Assembly: GCA_025093985.1 (NCBI GenBank)
Contig: JACAAK010000002.1
Location: 2,294,001 to 2,358,000, forward strand
Direction of reading: 5' to 3'
Length of the DNA: 64,000 nucleotides
From: Calvatia gigantea
Lineage: Eukaryota; Basidiomycota; Agaricomycetes; Agaricales; Lycoperdaceae
The notes below the pieces were generated by a model. That model saw only the letters and a list, made by a program, of their open reading frames with translations. It was not told where the DNA came from and made no database searches. The position numbers and the translations under genes are program-made. Shown one piece after another: positions 1 to 11,306 of the stretch. The first letter of the stretch is position 1, and the number at the start of each line of letters is the position of its first letter.

Positions 1-2
1 AA

Positions 3-1535
3 CAACTTGCAGCCTCCATCCGTGCTACTTATCTTTATACCCCTTCCCTTCACACAGCCACGATCATTGACCTCGATCAGCTGCATTCCGATATCCTTTC
101 ATCTCTTCCGCAAGACCTGACTGTGGCTCAACACCTAGCCAAACCCGAAGGACGCTGGACTGTAGATTCATCCGGTTTTCTCCGCCTTGATGACAGGATC
201 TACGTTCCCAATGTTGACAATCTTCAACTTTGCGTTCTACAGTACAAGCACGATCACATCCTTTCTGGACACTTCGGTCAGAACAAGACTCTGGAGTTAG
301 TCCGATGTGATTACACTTGGCCCAAAATCTGCACGACAGTCAAAGATTTCTGCAAATCCTGCATCACCTGCATGCGCTCTAAGCCACAATGACACTGACC
401 TTATGGAAACCTCAAGCAGCTCCCCATTCCTGAATGGCCATGGAACTCTATCTCTATGGACTTCATCGAGAAACTTCCCACATCTTCCAACTACAACACT
501 ATCCTTGTTATCGTTGATCGCCTTACCAAGCAATCTTTGTTCATTCCCACTCATGACACCATCACCTCGGCCGAACTTGCCCACCTATTCGTCATTCATG
601 TATTCTCGAAACATGGCGTTCCAAAACATGTTATGTCTGATCGCGGCTCCGAATTCGTTTCGCACTTCTTCTACTCGCTTGGACAAGCACTGGACATGAA
701 GTTACACTTTACCTCCAGGTATCACCCTGAGAGCGATGGACAAACCGAACAGACTAACCAGACTCTCGAGCAATACCTCCGCATCTACTGCAACTACCAG
801 CAGGACAACTGGGCTGAGTTACTGCCACTAGCTGAGTTTGCCTATAACAACGCTCCTAGTGCCACTACTGGTGTCTCCCCATTCTTCGCTAATAAAGGCT
901 ATCATCCCAACATCACAGTCTACCTGGAACGCGACTTGGCATCTGCACATGCACGTCAATTCATCGTCGACCTCGATGAACTCCACACAGTACTCAAATC
1001 TGAGATCAAGCAAGCTCAAGAACGGTACCAGTCATCCGCTGATACCCGCTGGACACCCGCACCTAACTTCACAGTTGGGCAAAAGGTCTTTGTTAAGGCG
1101 CAGTTCTTCCGCACGACTTGACCGTCGAAGAAACTCTCGGAAAAGTATTTGGGTCCTTATGAGATTATCGCTCAACCTGGTTCCATTTCTTATACTCTAT
1201 GCTTACCTGACTCAATGTGTGCCGTTCACCCAGTATTCCACATTTTGATGCTTGAATCTGCCACACCTAACCCATTTGACAGCTGCTCTAACCCGCCTCC
1301 TCCACCCGTTGAAGTTGAAGGCGAGCCAGAGTACGAAATCGCCCGCATTGTTGACTCGAAGATCGACCATCGACGTGCCTGCAAGTTATTATACAAGGTC
1401 ATTTGGTTGGGTTATGAGGATACTGAAGAAGAGTCTTCTTGGCTGCCTGCTACTGAATTAGAGCATGCAGCTGAACTTGTGGCAGATTTCCATACAGCTT
1501 ATCCTGCTAAGCCTGGTCCCTTGCGTTCTTTGTAA
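3..1535 (+). pseudogene. Gypsy family 1 pol, integrase and chromodomain (broken)
   Basis: The frame is open from base 3 to a TAA at 1533-1535 except for TGA codons at 390-392 and 1119-1121. It contains the His/Cys zinc-binding domain of integrase (H..H then CKSCITC near 345-375), the catalytic core with DDE residues (D in MDFIEKLP, D in SDRGSEF, E in the TEQTNQTLEQ stretch), and a C-terminal chromodomain (EYEIARIVDSK, then VIWLGYEDTEEESSWLP). Integrase inserts the cDNA; the chromodomain is expected to bind histone marks. The first TGA comes from a CGA whose CpG was altered on the other strand in copy B. The second TGA also fits CGA-to-TGA. Confidence 0.9.
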
Positions 1536-1598
1536 CACTTAATGGACTTATTTTCACTCTTATTCATGGACAGACTTTTTTTTTATTGGACATTCAAC

Positions 1599-1604
1599 TT
1601 TATT
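1599..1604 (-). promoter_or_regulatory. Polyadenylation signal of the antisense gene
   Basis: AATAAA on the minus strand lies about 50 bp past the TGA of the antisense gene. The same signal is present in copy B at 37423-37428. It supports transcription of the antisense gene as an independent unit. Confidence 0.5.
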
Positions 1605-1654
1605 AAACATCAAAATCACGAGGAGCGAGGAAAGCCATGTTCACCTGCACACCC

Positions 1655-2817
1655 TCAATCCTCATGCTGGCCCCCTTCCACACCCTCTTCCGCACTATCT
1701 TCTTTTTCTCCACTCTCCTCTGCACTTTCTTCACTTCCTTCCTCTCCACTACTACCGTTTCCCTTCTCTTCCTCATCCAAGTCCATCTGCTCACCCCCTT
1801 CTCGCACCAGTCGTGACGGCCCCTCACCCCAGTCCTTGATGTCGATGTCACCCGCCTCATCCACATGCCATCGGATATCCACACCAGGCAGCCATTCTGC
1901 AATCTGTCCTGGACATTCAGTCCTTCCTGTGTGCTGAGGATCCTGTTGACTCACCACCAGGCCGAGGGCGCGGAACTCCTCTCCATTTGCAATGGTCTCC
2001 CTCAAGATCACAGCTGAATTGTGGGTATCATGTTCTCGGTATCGGGACTCATGTGCCATTCACATGTTCTGCTGACACAATAAAACGATGATTTTGTTGA
2101 GGCATAGGGTGTTCTCTTCAAGTGCGGTCACGAATTAGTCAAGATGTCATGCAAGGACATGGGGATTTGAGACCTTGGTGCTTCCACCCAGCAGCTCACA
2201 CTTTCGCTTGCCCTTGACGCAAGTTGCGCATTTGGTGGTAACCTGGCTAAGGACTTCTCAGCTTAATATTCAACAGGAAGAGGCCGCACTTACTTGGAGT
2301 GGGTCTGTCTGGGTTGACACCTGATACCCATGTTGATGCAGCGCTTGCAGGGGTTGTCCCCACCCATGGGAATGCATACCTGCAGCTGAACCTCTTCCTC
2401 TTCCTCCTCGTCCAATGACCCCGGCACATCGTCCTCTTTGTCCGAATCCTCCACCCTTGGCCGTTTCCTCAATCGGCTGGGACCTGCTACCGGTTCCTCC
2501 CAGGCCTTCCCCTTCCTACATTGTCGTTCCTCCATGTTCTCCTCCTCTTGCTCCTCCCTTTTCTTACATGCTGCCTCCTCAAGCCGCTTCTTCCACTCAT
2601 CACGTTTCTTCGCCTCCTCTTGTTTCCTCTCCTCATCGTGCCTCTTCCTCTCCTCCTCTTCACGCTTCTCCCTATCCATTCTTTCTTTGGCTTCAGTGGC
2701 GGTGAGGTCCGCAATCAACCTGCACTCGTCCTCTTCCTCCTGCTCACACTGAAGTCTGGCACATTCACATTTCTCCTCGAGTTCAGCTTGTAGTTGGGCA
2801 GCGGTCTTGGGAGGCAT
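1655..2817 (-). pseudogene. Antisense two-exon zinc-cluster gene carried by Gypsy family 1
   Basis: Exon 1 runs 2817-2294 and exon 2 2246-1655, with a 47-bp intron (2293-2247, donor GTAAGT, acceptor TTAG). The spliced frame is 372 codons including the final TGA. Residues about 6-115 are Lys/Glu/Arg-rich and probably coiled coil. Cysteines at about 157, 160, 167, 181, 184 and 191 form C-x2-C-x6-C-x13-C-x2-C-x6-C, close to the fungal Zn2Cys6 DNA-binding cluster, and the intron splits this motif. The C-terminal part is acidic. Copy B has the same exon lengths (524 and 592 nt) and the same 47-bp intron, so I take it as a real gene. Copy A has stop codons in exon 2 near 2150 and 2138. Function is unknown; DNA binding is an inference from the Cys spacing. 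Confidence 0.75.
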
Positions 2818-2940
2818 GGTGGTAGTAGGAGGTTAAGAGGCAAGCAAAGGAAAATTTTCAAAAGTGTGGATCTTATACCCGCATCAAATTTTTCAACTCC
2901 GTTTCCCATGACACCTTCATGGCCTCAAGGGCTCGGCCCT

Positions 2941-2950
2941 AAGGGGGGGA
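2941..2950 (+). other. Polypurine tract of Gypsy family 1 copy A
   Basis: An A/G-only run with seven consecutive G sits a few bases upstream of the 3' LTR. This is the expected place for the plus-strand primer of reverse transcription. Copy B has the equivalent tract at about 38765-38774. Confidence 0.7.
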
Positions 2951-2954
2951 ATAC

Positions 2955-3576
2955 TGTCACAACCTGTACACGCACTCACCTGCTTCACCCGCTCTTACCC
3001 AGACTATACTTTATATTTTATTTAGCATTTGCTCTCATCCGCTCTCCCCTGTCTCCCCCGCTCTCCATTCTTACTATTATGTCTGATGTTAATTTCCGAT
3101 TATCCTCCTTGTACATTTCTCCAGTTGTCATACCTACTCCCGTTTCCCTTGCAATCCCTTTTACCATTCATATTGTTCCTGTTTCACCTTATTCCTTTTA
3201 GCTAGTTGCATTCCTGGTGTTTTTATCTAGTGGCCATACCTGGCCTGCACCTGAAGTCGTAGTAGTTTCCTTTTGTAGAACCACACTTCCTCGCGTATAT
3301 AAACTGTAGCTACTTCGCCTGTAATCCTCAGTCTGAAATCTACTTAGCGACATGCTACTTCTATTCTACCTCTGTCTCTGTCTCTGTCTCCGCCTCTGAC
3401 TCTGCCCTCGTCCCTTATTCTGAAGTTAGGACCACTCGTTGGCAGGAGGGCACAACACATACGTTGAAGCCACAGTCCTCCCAAGTTCGCCTGCTTCATC
3501 CATCTTTGTCCGCATCCACGCATCATTCCAGGCATCTAGACTCCGGTCATCTCACCCATGTGACCCGCGCTTAACA
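2955..3576 (+). repeat. 3' LTR of Gypsy family 1 copy A (622 bp)
   Basis: The repeat starts TGTCACAACC and ends CGCTTAACA. Its limits are fixed by the solo copy at 50941-51562, which has the same length and a target duplication, and by the copy B LTR at 38778-39400. A TATATAAA box lies at 3296-3303. Confidence 0.93.
3296..3303 (+). promoter_or_regulatory. TATA box in the family 1 LTR
   Basis: TATATAAA is found at the same place in all three long copies of this LTR (also 39118-39125 and 51282-51289). It is the probable core promoter of the element, marking the U3/R region. Confidence 0.6.
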
Positions 3577-3580
3577 CTCT

Positions 3581-6500
3581 ATGATGAACTCTTCCAAACC
3601 AAAACCTCGGTGGGTGATCTTAAAGATCCCCATCAGAGAGGAGACAGTAACTGCCCTCCCTGAGGCTCTTTTAGAGACTATTTGTCCTGCTTCTTCACCA
3701 GTAGGAGAAGTTGACATTGAGGAGGTCAAAAAGCCCCCCAGGAACATTCCAGAGCCTTCAGAGCTCCAAACCCATTATCTTTGTAAGTCTCTTTTCATCA
3801 ATTCTGGTTTTTTCTTGCTAATCCAACAGGTGTTGCTCACTGTATAGATAAGGACCTCATTGAGGAGTGCAGCTTGAAGGTGGCCATCTCCTTCTTTTCT
3901 AACATTGGGCTGGCAGTTCTCACTGCTCAATGCTGAGCCTTATGTGAGTAATTTCTACAGAATTTACACCTTAATCTAACACCTTTCTAGGGCAGTGCCA
4001 GACAGCTTCAATGCCTGAACTGCATGAAGCTGTTCTTGCCTGACTGCACTCCCAGTGGCAAGGACTAGGATGGTAAAACTCACAAGTGCAAGCAATGCCT
4101 TGCCCAGAATGCTATCCACTGTTTGGATACCAAGCTAGCACCCCTCCTTCAGTACCAGGCTGAAGGTGCTCGACTTCACTCCTTGACCAGTGACCACTAT
4201 AAGCCATCTTTATTCTCTTATCTAGGTTGTTATGTTGGCTGACCAACACTACTTCTTGTTAATCTAGACCTTGCCAACCGATTCTAGAACCTGACAGCAG
4301 CCCATGCTCAAGTTTTTAGGCTTGAAACTTTCCTGGATATAGCTTACATCAACTACCATGCCCTCATCTACTTGTTTGCGAAGGACATCCAAATTGTGTA
4401 TTAACTTCATGGTCACAACTCTTCCTTCTGGGTTGAGTCTAGGCTCTATAAGATCCAAAGTGACACCTCCAACCTGTTCACCTTCATCAACAGATTTCTT
4501 GATGAAGTCCATGCTTTGGAAGACCCTGATCTTACCTGCCAGTCTTACTTCACTCACAGCTGCTTCCTTAATGTGCTGTCTGGTTTGCACAGAAAGGCAC
4601 CCAGGACATGGCCTGGCATGCCTTCTATCCCATCCTTCACTTCAAAACATACCAACTTCACTAATCCCTCCATCCCTCATGCCAAGAAGACTTGCTCCAC
4701 CAAATCTAAGGGGAAACAGCAAGCAGCATCACTCCTCTCCTTTCTTGAGCCTACCTATCAGTGAAGAGGAGTTTGATTCTGGGAACAATACAGTGGCATC
4801 TTCTGACTATGAATCCTGAGGTTCATATGGTATTTTCTCTTGTTATATTTTGGCAGTCTTCAGAGTAGATACATTACTATAGTAGTATATTCAGCTCTCC
4901 CAACATCTTGCTAGGTATCTAGGTATATCATACTTAGATACATGTTTTTACTTTAGTCTATCTGCATCTTTGGGTGGTATCTTAGATGCCCAATTCAATC
5001 TGCTTGTGCGCAGTTTTTGTATGAACCCAGTAACTCTTAATCTTTTCAGAAATAAGTGTGTGGACTCACTCGGACCCCCACAAATTCACCAAAATTTTGT
5101 ACTATTACACATCTAGTCAAATCTAAGTTTCTGCAGTACACACTCCTCTCCACTAAAACAGATGGGTACCCTCACCCTTATGCTGTCCATTTCAGAGACA
5201 CATGAGAGGTGTCATTATGATATATTTCAAATCTCAGCAACTTTTTGCAATTTCAATGTGCCATGGCTCATCATTCAAAATCTGCCAAAAAACAGCTGAA
5301 TTTTTCATTCTTATCCTACACAGGTTTTTCCACTAATCTCAAGGTCTTTGTAACTAGCAGTTTGAGCTGTATTTCTAGATAGACCCTTTTTTGATGTAAC
5401 TACATATAATCTAAATGCAGGGAACTTGTACTTCAGTTCTCCTTGCTGTATATCTTGCTAGGATCTCTTGTCATTCTTCTCATGTCTGCTGATACTGTCA
5501 ATGCTCATATTGAGCTAGACAATGTGATTAGTACCTTCCAGCACTGATTGCAATATTTTCAGCATCAGGAGAGCACACAGGCTTCTGTGTTTAATGCTTT
5601 GAACAATGCTACTGCCCCAGCCATAAACCTTAGATTAGCACCTCTGACTGTTGTTGTTGACAGCTACTGTATTTATCTTTTCAGTCTCAGTTCCTTCATT
5701 AACTTTCAGGTGATGCTGCTGGTTTAGAGGACAAGAAGAATGTTAATCTCATTTTCCACACTTGCAAGATCTTCAAGACCTGGCAGAATAAACATAACAA
5801 GGCTTTCAAGATGCCAGAAGTTTACAAGAAACTTCAAGACTTCTGTGCTCAGTACCAACAGCTCCAAAGCTAAAGCTAAGTCAAGTTCATCTGGCCCAGC
5901 AAGCCCTGCCACAACTCCCATGTCTACAATGACCACTGCTAGCTCAGGTCCTCCAACCAAAAAAGTGCATAGAATCTTTAATCTAAGTTAATCCATTGTT
6001 ATCTCAATAATGTCCTCTAGCATCGTCATAGTAAGCAAGTCATTTCTCCTGAGACCATTGACAACTCTGACAAAGAGGAGACACCAAGGACTATAAGTTA
6101 TTCTAATATCTCCTATTCCTTTAATCTAATATTGTTTTTGCCACAGGAGACCATGCAAGTTGATGATTCTGGTCCTCCAGGAACAGTCATTTCCCCTGAT
6201 AATGACCAAAACAGTAGCACAATGATGCTTGAGCCTCAAATTGTCACTACTGCTATTAACCAGGTGAATCATTCTTTCTTCCATCACCACAGCACATCAT
6301 TCTCAGCTGTAGTTCATCTTGCTTTCTTCATTAATATTGGTTAGCTATTGCTAAGACTCATTAATCTATGCTTGCAGGAGACAGCTGCAGCTGATACTCG
6401 CACTGAGATGGTGTGTATACCTTATGCCTTTGTGCCTGGCTTAGATATCAGCAGTAGCACTTATAAGTGAGCCATACAGCTTACTACTAGTGCAAAGCAT

Positions 6501-6834
6501 GTTCATTTTTCACCTTCCACTCTGGAACAAGGTCAGCTTTTCAGAACACCTTAGTGCATCATAGCTGATAATCAAATTCCATAAGTTGTGGCTTTAGCAA
6601 AGGTTATTGAGCCATTGACTCTCAAGAACTGTGAGCTCTATGCTCACTATGTCACTCATTGCAAGAGCACTGTACTTCAGACTGGTCTCCTCAGCACCAG
6701 TTCTGAGTTAATCTCAGCTGCCCAGGCTTTGGAGGCTACTGCTCGCCACTATAAAGTCTTAGCTAAACAGCAGGAACATCTCTTTGTTCAGTTAGAGAAG
6801 TTATCAGGCCATTCTACTTAGATTACATCTAACT
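3581..6834 (+). pseudogene. Antisense multi-exon gene at the 3' end of element G
   Basis: I do not recognise the protein. Coding stretches are separated by introns with good fungal signals: about 3783-3830 (GTAAGT to CAACAG, joins in frame), about 3951-3991 (GTGAGT to TTCTAG), an acceptor before 6149, and one about 6264-6378 (GTGAATC to GCAG). An exon near 4006-4135 encodes paired Cys triads, C-x2-C-x7-C-x13-C-x2-C-x7-C, with an in-frame TAG between them. Open stretches continue at 4272-4761, 5740-5991 and 6588-6821, the last ending at TAG. Several stops and frame changes show decay. It lies antisense, 3' of the integrase, the same position and orientation as the zinc-cluster gene of family 1. 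A host gene trapped between elements is the alternative. Confidence 0.5.
4820..5480. other. Stretch without recognisable coding sequence inside G
   Basis: I see no supported exon here on either strand. The sequence is AT-rich with scattered ATCTAA/TTAGAT words (near 4936, 4983, 5108, 5411). It may be intronic or untranslated sequence of the antisense gene. Confidence 0.4.
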
Positions 6835-6945
6835 TCTCATCAATCACCCATTTTACTTAGATAGTTTTTACCCTCAGTTTGTACATATTCACACAAACAG
6901 AGTTTTCTATCTTATAACAAACTTCAGTGTGATCACGTCAGTTCT

Positions 6946-7837
6946 TGACATTTGAGTCTGTTAGCTTTGTCTCTGACTCATCTTCCATGATTAATTGATC
7001 CAAACCATCCTTAGATAGATTGATTAAGCATTCAATTTTCTCATCCAGCATTAGTTTAGACTGTACTAAGTAAGATATTACTCTAAAAGCTGCAACCTTA
7101 TTTTGCCACACAGATCCATCTAGTTCTGCTAAGATGTATACACCACCCTTAAGTCACTGAATCACTACCATAGGTCCTAGATACCTTGGCTTCATTTTGT
7201 GATCCACTGACATTTGTATGGCTGAATTCTTAACTAAGACTGACGATCCCAGCTTTAGGTCAAAGTTTTTTATCTTATATATCATTTCTTCTTCTAGTTT
7301 TAATGCCCTATTTAACTTTTTGTTAGATAGATGTTTTCATATTTCATTTATGTGATCTACATGCTTAGCTAATGCTAGTGCTCATAGACTGATAAGTTCT
7401 TTTGTAGATAAGAAGTATTCTGGGTATTTAACTAACCAGGTTGCTTCTATTATATCTAATGGTAACATTGGGTGTGCTTCTGTTACCATAAAGTAAGGTG
7501 AGCATCCCATACCCTTTCTTATTGTTATTCTATTGGCCCACATTACATGGTGGAGATACCAGTACCATTTCCTGACATTGCCATTCATGGCCTTATACAG
7601 CATTTGTCTAACATCCCAGTGGGGTCTTTCTATTGTCCTGTTAGCTTGTGAGTTATAGTGAGAGATAGTAACTCCTTTAATCCTGTACTTCTCAGCTAAC
7701 CAGCCAACTGCTTTCTTGAATGGTAAGCCATTGTCTGTGACAATCTTCACAAGACTTCCCCATCTGCAGACAATATCTTCAAAAAGCCATTGTCTGATAG
7801 ACTTGGTGTTCTCTTTTCTCAATGCTCTGGCTTCCAT
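6946..7837 (-). pseudogene. Gypsy G integrase (broken)
   Basis: The 7837-7382 part has the integrase core: a VTDNG motif carrying the second catalytic Asp, then HYNSQANRTIERPH with the catalytic Glu. The frame continues downstream with stops to a TGA near 6946 and includes a C-terminal stretch (KPRYLGPMVVI, then VAAFRVI) of the type that follows integrase in Gypsy elements. No chromodomain is visible, unlike the other Gypsy families here. The His/Cys zinc domain should lie upstream at about 7840-8290 but is too decayed to call. Confidence 0.75.
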
Positions 7838-8300
7838 CTAGGATGAAAGTCCATACCATCCATGCAGCTGTTTGACAGCAGAGTTATATGTATTATATCT
7901 GCTATGTAAGATTTGGAAAAGTGACAGAGTATGTGTCACTACTGGTGGCAATTCTAATGCCATCTTCTGTCTAATCTAACACAGATGATAGGTCTTTACA
8001 TACCATGCTACATCGCCCTCCATTTCTGGCCACCAGAACCTCTGAGCTATGAGCTTTGTGGTAGTGTACACTCCTCTGTATCCCTAGCTTATCATGACAA
8101 GTTTTCATAATTCTCATCTAATGTTCTTTAGCTAAGACTAGCATAGGGTTTCCACCACTCGCAGACTTTTTGTATAAGTGACTATCATCATCTAGCCAAA
8201 AGTGTGAGGCTGCCCTCACAAATTTAGCTTGATCAGTGTCTATTTTACTGATGTTAAATCTCTTTGGGTTGTTAGCTAACCATTCCTGGATTCGACTGAG

Positions 8301-8714
8301 TCATCTATCTTGCATTTTAGCTGTCTCTGGCCTCTGGTCTTCATTATAGGGTGTCAGTTCCTTGTTGTCAGGTTCTTTATCTAAGTTTTCTGACTCTAAG
8401 GTAGTGACCTTATCTAAGAAAGTGTAGAGCAACTCAGGGTATTTTTCCTGGTTAGCTATCATATGTCTGGTCTTTATGTCTTGTTGGATAGATTCCTTAG
8501 CATTATCTAAGTTGTTTTTGAAAGCTACTGACAGGCTCATTACCAGTTGTGTATAGCCTGTTTGATTATCTATTTCTTTGTAGAAATCTTCTAAATCTAA
8601 TAGGTCTTCATCTTCTGGGTCAGCCTTAGATAGAATAAAGTCATCCCTATCGTCCTCAAATCCATCATCAAAAGCACATTCTACTGGGTCCCCTGGGTAC
8701 CAAGGTCTTCTCAA
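8301..8714 (-). pseudogene. Gypsy G pol linker region
   Basis: An acidic open stretch of 137 codons lies between the RNase H and integrase remnants. It has no catalytic motif I recognise. By position it is the connection between RNase H and integrase in the G polyprotein. TTAGAT words occur here unusually often (near 8390, 8412, 8508, 8595 and 8630). Confidence 0.5.
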
Positions 8715-8964
8715 GAGTCTGTCAGGCCCAAAGGCCTTACCTTTCTTGTGTATGAGTTTGAAATAGAAGTTTGTCCATATATAATCTACCTAGCAATTTA
8801 TTGTCATGTTGGGCAGTCTTCCAGGGTTGTTCAACATTCCAAACAAATACTTAGCATCTGTCTCAACTGATTAGATTCTGACAACTAGTCAATAGATAAG
8901 TCTCTTCTTCTAAAACCATTCTTAGACTACACAGTTCTCGCTTAGGTTGTAAATATCTCTGTTG

Positions 8965-9234
8965 TCATTTGTCCATAAGCAAAGAGTTAAACTTCACATA
9001 ATGGATTATCTTAGGATCTTCTTCATCCCTTTGATAAAGATAATATCCTACTGCTCTCCAGGATGAGTCAACCAATAGAACTATGGGCTGAGTACTTGGA
9101 AACTTTGGATTTCTAGTATGAAAGCAATTTTTAATTGCTTCCTTTAGATTATCTTGGGCTGTTTGTTGTTCAGGTCCCCATTTGAACACTATATGTGTTT
9201 TGTACACATTATATAACAGTGCAGCAATTATCAC
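8965..9234 (-). pseudogene. Gypsy G RNase H (broken)
   Basis: The sequence includes VLLVDSSWRAVGYYLYQRD and later HYVKFNSLL, which match the start of a Gypsy RNase H domain: first catalytic Asp, then the conserved Y-x-L/D strand and the FNSLL segment. RNase H removes the RNA strand during cDNA synthesis. Only the N-terminal part is open; stops interrupt it at both ends. Confidence 0.65.
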
Positions 9235-9574
9235 AAAGTTTGGAATGTAATTCCTACATCTAATAGCTGTTCCTAAGAAAGATCTGGTTTCTGAAGCATT
9301 TTGACAAGCACTCCATCATAATATAACACTGATGGCATCTGCTGTCGGCTTTCTTCCTTTATATGAGCAGTCAAATCCTACAATAGTTATATAATCTGCA
9401 CATACTGTATCATTGTTTTTGGCCTAGAGAAGGTTCCTCCCATGTATTTCATTTGTTGTAATATGCAGTTCACTATGTTCATATGTTCCTATATGGACCG
9501 TCTAATGCCTGGATTCTCTTCTATAACCTCATAATTGTCATTAGATAATTCATAACATGTAGGTAGGTTCTCAT

Positions 9575-10167
9575 ATAGGTACATCATCAATATATGGAAC
9601 TGTATGTTCTGGAATTTCATCTGACAATATATATGTAACATTGTCATGAAAGATAGGTACTAAATTAGTCTACCCTATAGGTAACATTACTAATCTAAGG
9701 GCTCCGAATGGTGTTTGGAAAGTCATTAGATCTCTAGACAACTCAGCCAACTGCCTTTCATCATACCCTACATATAAATCTAATATACCACTACAAGCCC
9801 TTCCTGAGAAGTGCATAGCTAGTTCTTCTGTTGTGGGCAGTAGACCTGAGTGCACAATTGTCACTCTGTTTAGAGGCTCTAAACTATGTACTAGCCTGAG
9901 ACTCTTTCCATCTTTCTTAAGTACGCAAAACCATTTAGATCTATAAGACAAATTCAAGGGTTTATATACCCCTGCATCTATTTTTCTCTTGATGATTCTA
10001 CACACTTTGTCATAAATCACTGGAGGAATCCTGAAATGTCTTTCTACCCATGGTATATGTGCAATAGTGGGGATCTCTATTGGAGGGAAAAACTCCTCCT
10101 TAAATTTTCCCCTTTCAGTATCATCCCAAGTGAATGCTTTATTGTGTTCTGCAATTAACCAATGCAT
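9575..10167 (-). pseudogene. Gypsy G reverse transcriptase (broken)
   Basis: An open stretch (10167-9670) contains the early RT blocks: KWFCVLKKDGKSLRLVHSLEPLN and a LDLYVGYDE segment with the first catalytic Asp. After an in-frame stop the same frame gives PYIDDVP near 9580, the YxDD box with both Asp residues kept. The RT core is recognisable but interrupted by at least two stops. Confidence 0.8.
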
Positions 10168-10458
10168 TAGCTTTCACTCTTTGTAAGTCAAGAAGTCCCT
10201 GTTATGAGCCACCTCCATCTTGTCTTTCCATTCTTCAGTATACCTGCCTTTAGATTTGAAAGTTGGTGGGTTAACCAGCAGAATTGGCAGTTCAGCTAAG
10301 GGATCTCCAATTATCTCTCATTTTATTCTGTATTTGTCTGGTAGTTCTCCCAGTATAGGTCTAACTTTCAATGCAACTGGCTTATATTTCTTGGCTAAAC
10401 AAAGAATATGTTCCTCCTCTATAGGTGGTCCATAGATTTCATCTAGTGCTGTCACTCT

Positions 10459-11204
10459 TTAAACAGCTCCACTGGGACTTACAATCTGAGATAAGAACAT
10501 AGTAAGTAGTTCTTTATTGCAAGACTGCTGCATTGCTAAACTTTTCTGTAAGTATATTAGCTTAATTTCATTGGCAGTCATAGACTCTACATCAACTGCC
10601 AACATTTTGCTAATATATGGTTTATTCTCATTATCTAAGCTAATTATAAGAGCAATCTCTTCTTTGATGCCTTTTTCAAAGTCATTGAGACTACTCAAAA
10701 ATTTTGCTCTCTAATTCACAGTAATTGGCCTTTAGCATAAGTAAGCAGTATCACTCTATTCTTTGTATTGGAATCAGTAATGACTATCATTTGCATTCCT
10801 TTGGCAAAGTTCACCACTCGACTTTCTGTTAGGATATCAAAAGGTCTGCCTAGTAATATTGAGTATGGCAGACTGTTGACTACATGGACTTGTAGATAGA
10901 CTGTCACATCTCTGAAGCTGAATGGCACATTCTTAGCTAGACTACAAGTCTGGCTTATCTGGCCATTCACACTCTGTATGTTAATAGTTGTGTCTGGATC
11001 CCACATAATTCTACAATCTATCACTGTAGCTCTGGACATGGATACAATTTGTGAACCACTATCCAACAAAGCCTCTTCTTCTCTAAGATTGTTTACTAAC
11101 ATCGGAATGACTCTTAGTAAAGCCATATCTTTGGCCGTTATAGTCTCATTATTATCTAAGGAGAATATATGCTTGTCTCTATCTTCTCGAGGTACTGCTT
11201 CCAA
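10459..11204 (-). pseudogene. Gypsy G aspartic protease region (broken)
   Basis: The 11204-10716 stretch has the retropepsin motif ALLDSGSQIVSMS (catalytic Asp in DSG), and then SILLGRPFD, the usual second conserved strand. A shorter open stretch (10698-10459) follows after a stop and links protease to RT. The protease would cleave the Gag-Pol polyprotein. Confidence 0.75.
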
Positions 11205-11306
11205 GTACTGTAGAATAGGATTGGTAATTCTCCAAGTTAGATAGGAACACCCTTCAGTGTCTAAAACTTTCTCTGCAACTTTCTCTAGTTTTGTAAGTGT
11301 TGAGAC

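Larger units (their letters stand above)
1..3576 (+). mobile_element. Ty3/Gypsy chromovirus family 1, copy A, 3' half
   Basis: This is the right-hand part of a chromodomain Gypsy element, cut by the window edge. It holds the end of pol (integrase and chromodomain), a 1.4-kb block with an antisense gene, a purine tract and a 622-bp 3' LTR. It lines up with copy B at 35823-39400 over its whole length with an offset of about 35822. The LTR ends at 3576 and is followed by CTCTA, the likely target duplication, whose partner lies outside the window. It was inserted next to or into element G, which begins at 3577. Confidence 0.9.

Noticed and set aside
3581..6834. An ordinary host gene between elements
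   Set aside because: Possible, but it sits between the integrase end of G and the edge of G, shares the TTAGAT word content of G, and has the same layout as the family 1 antisense gene. I kept host origin as the alternative.
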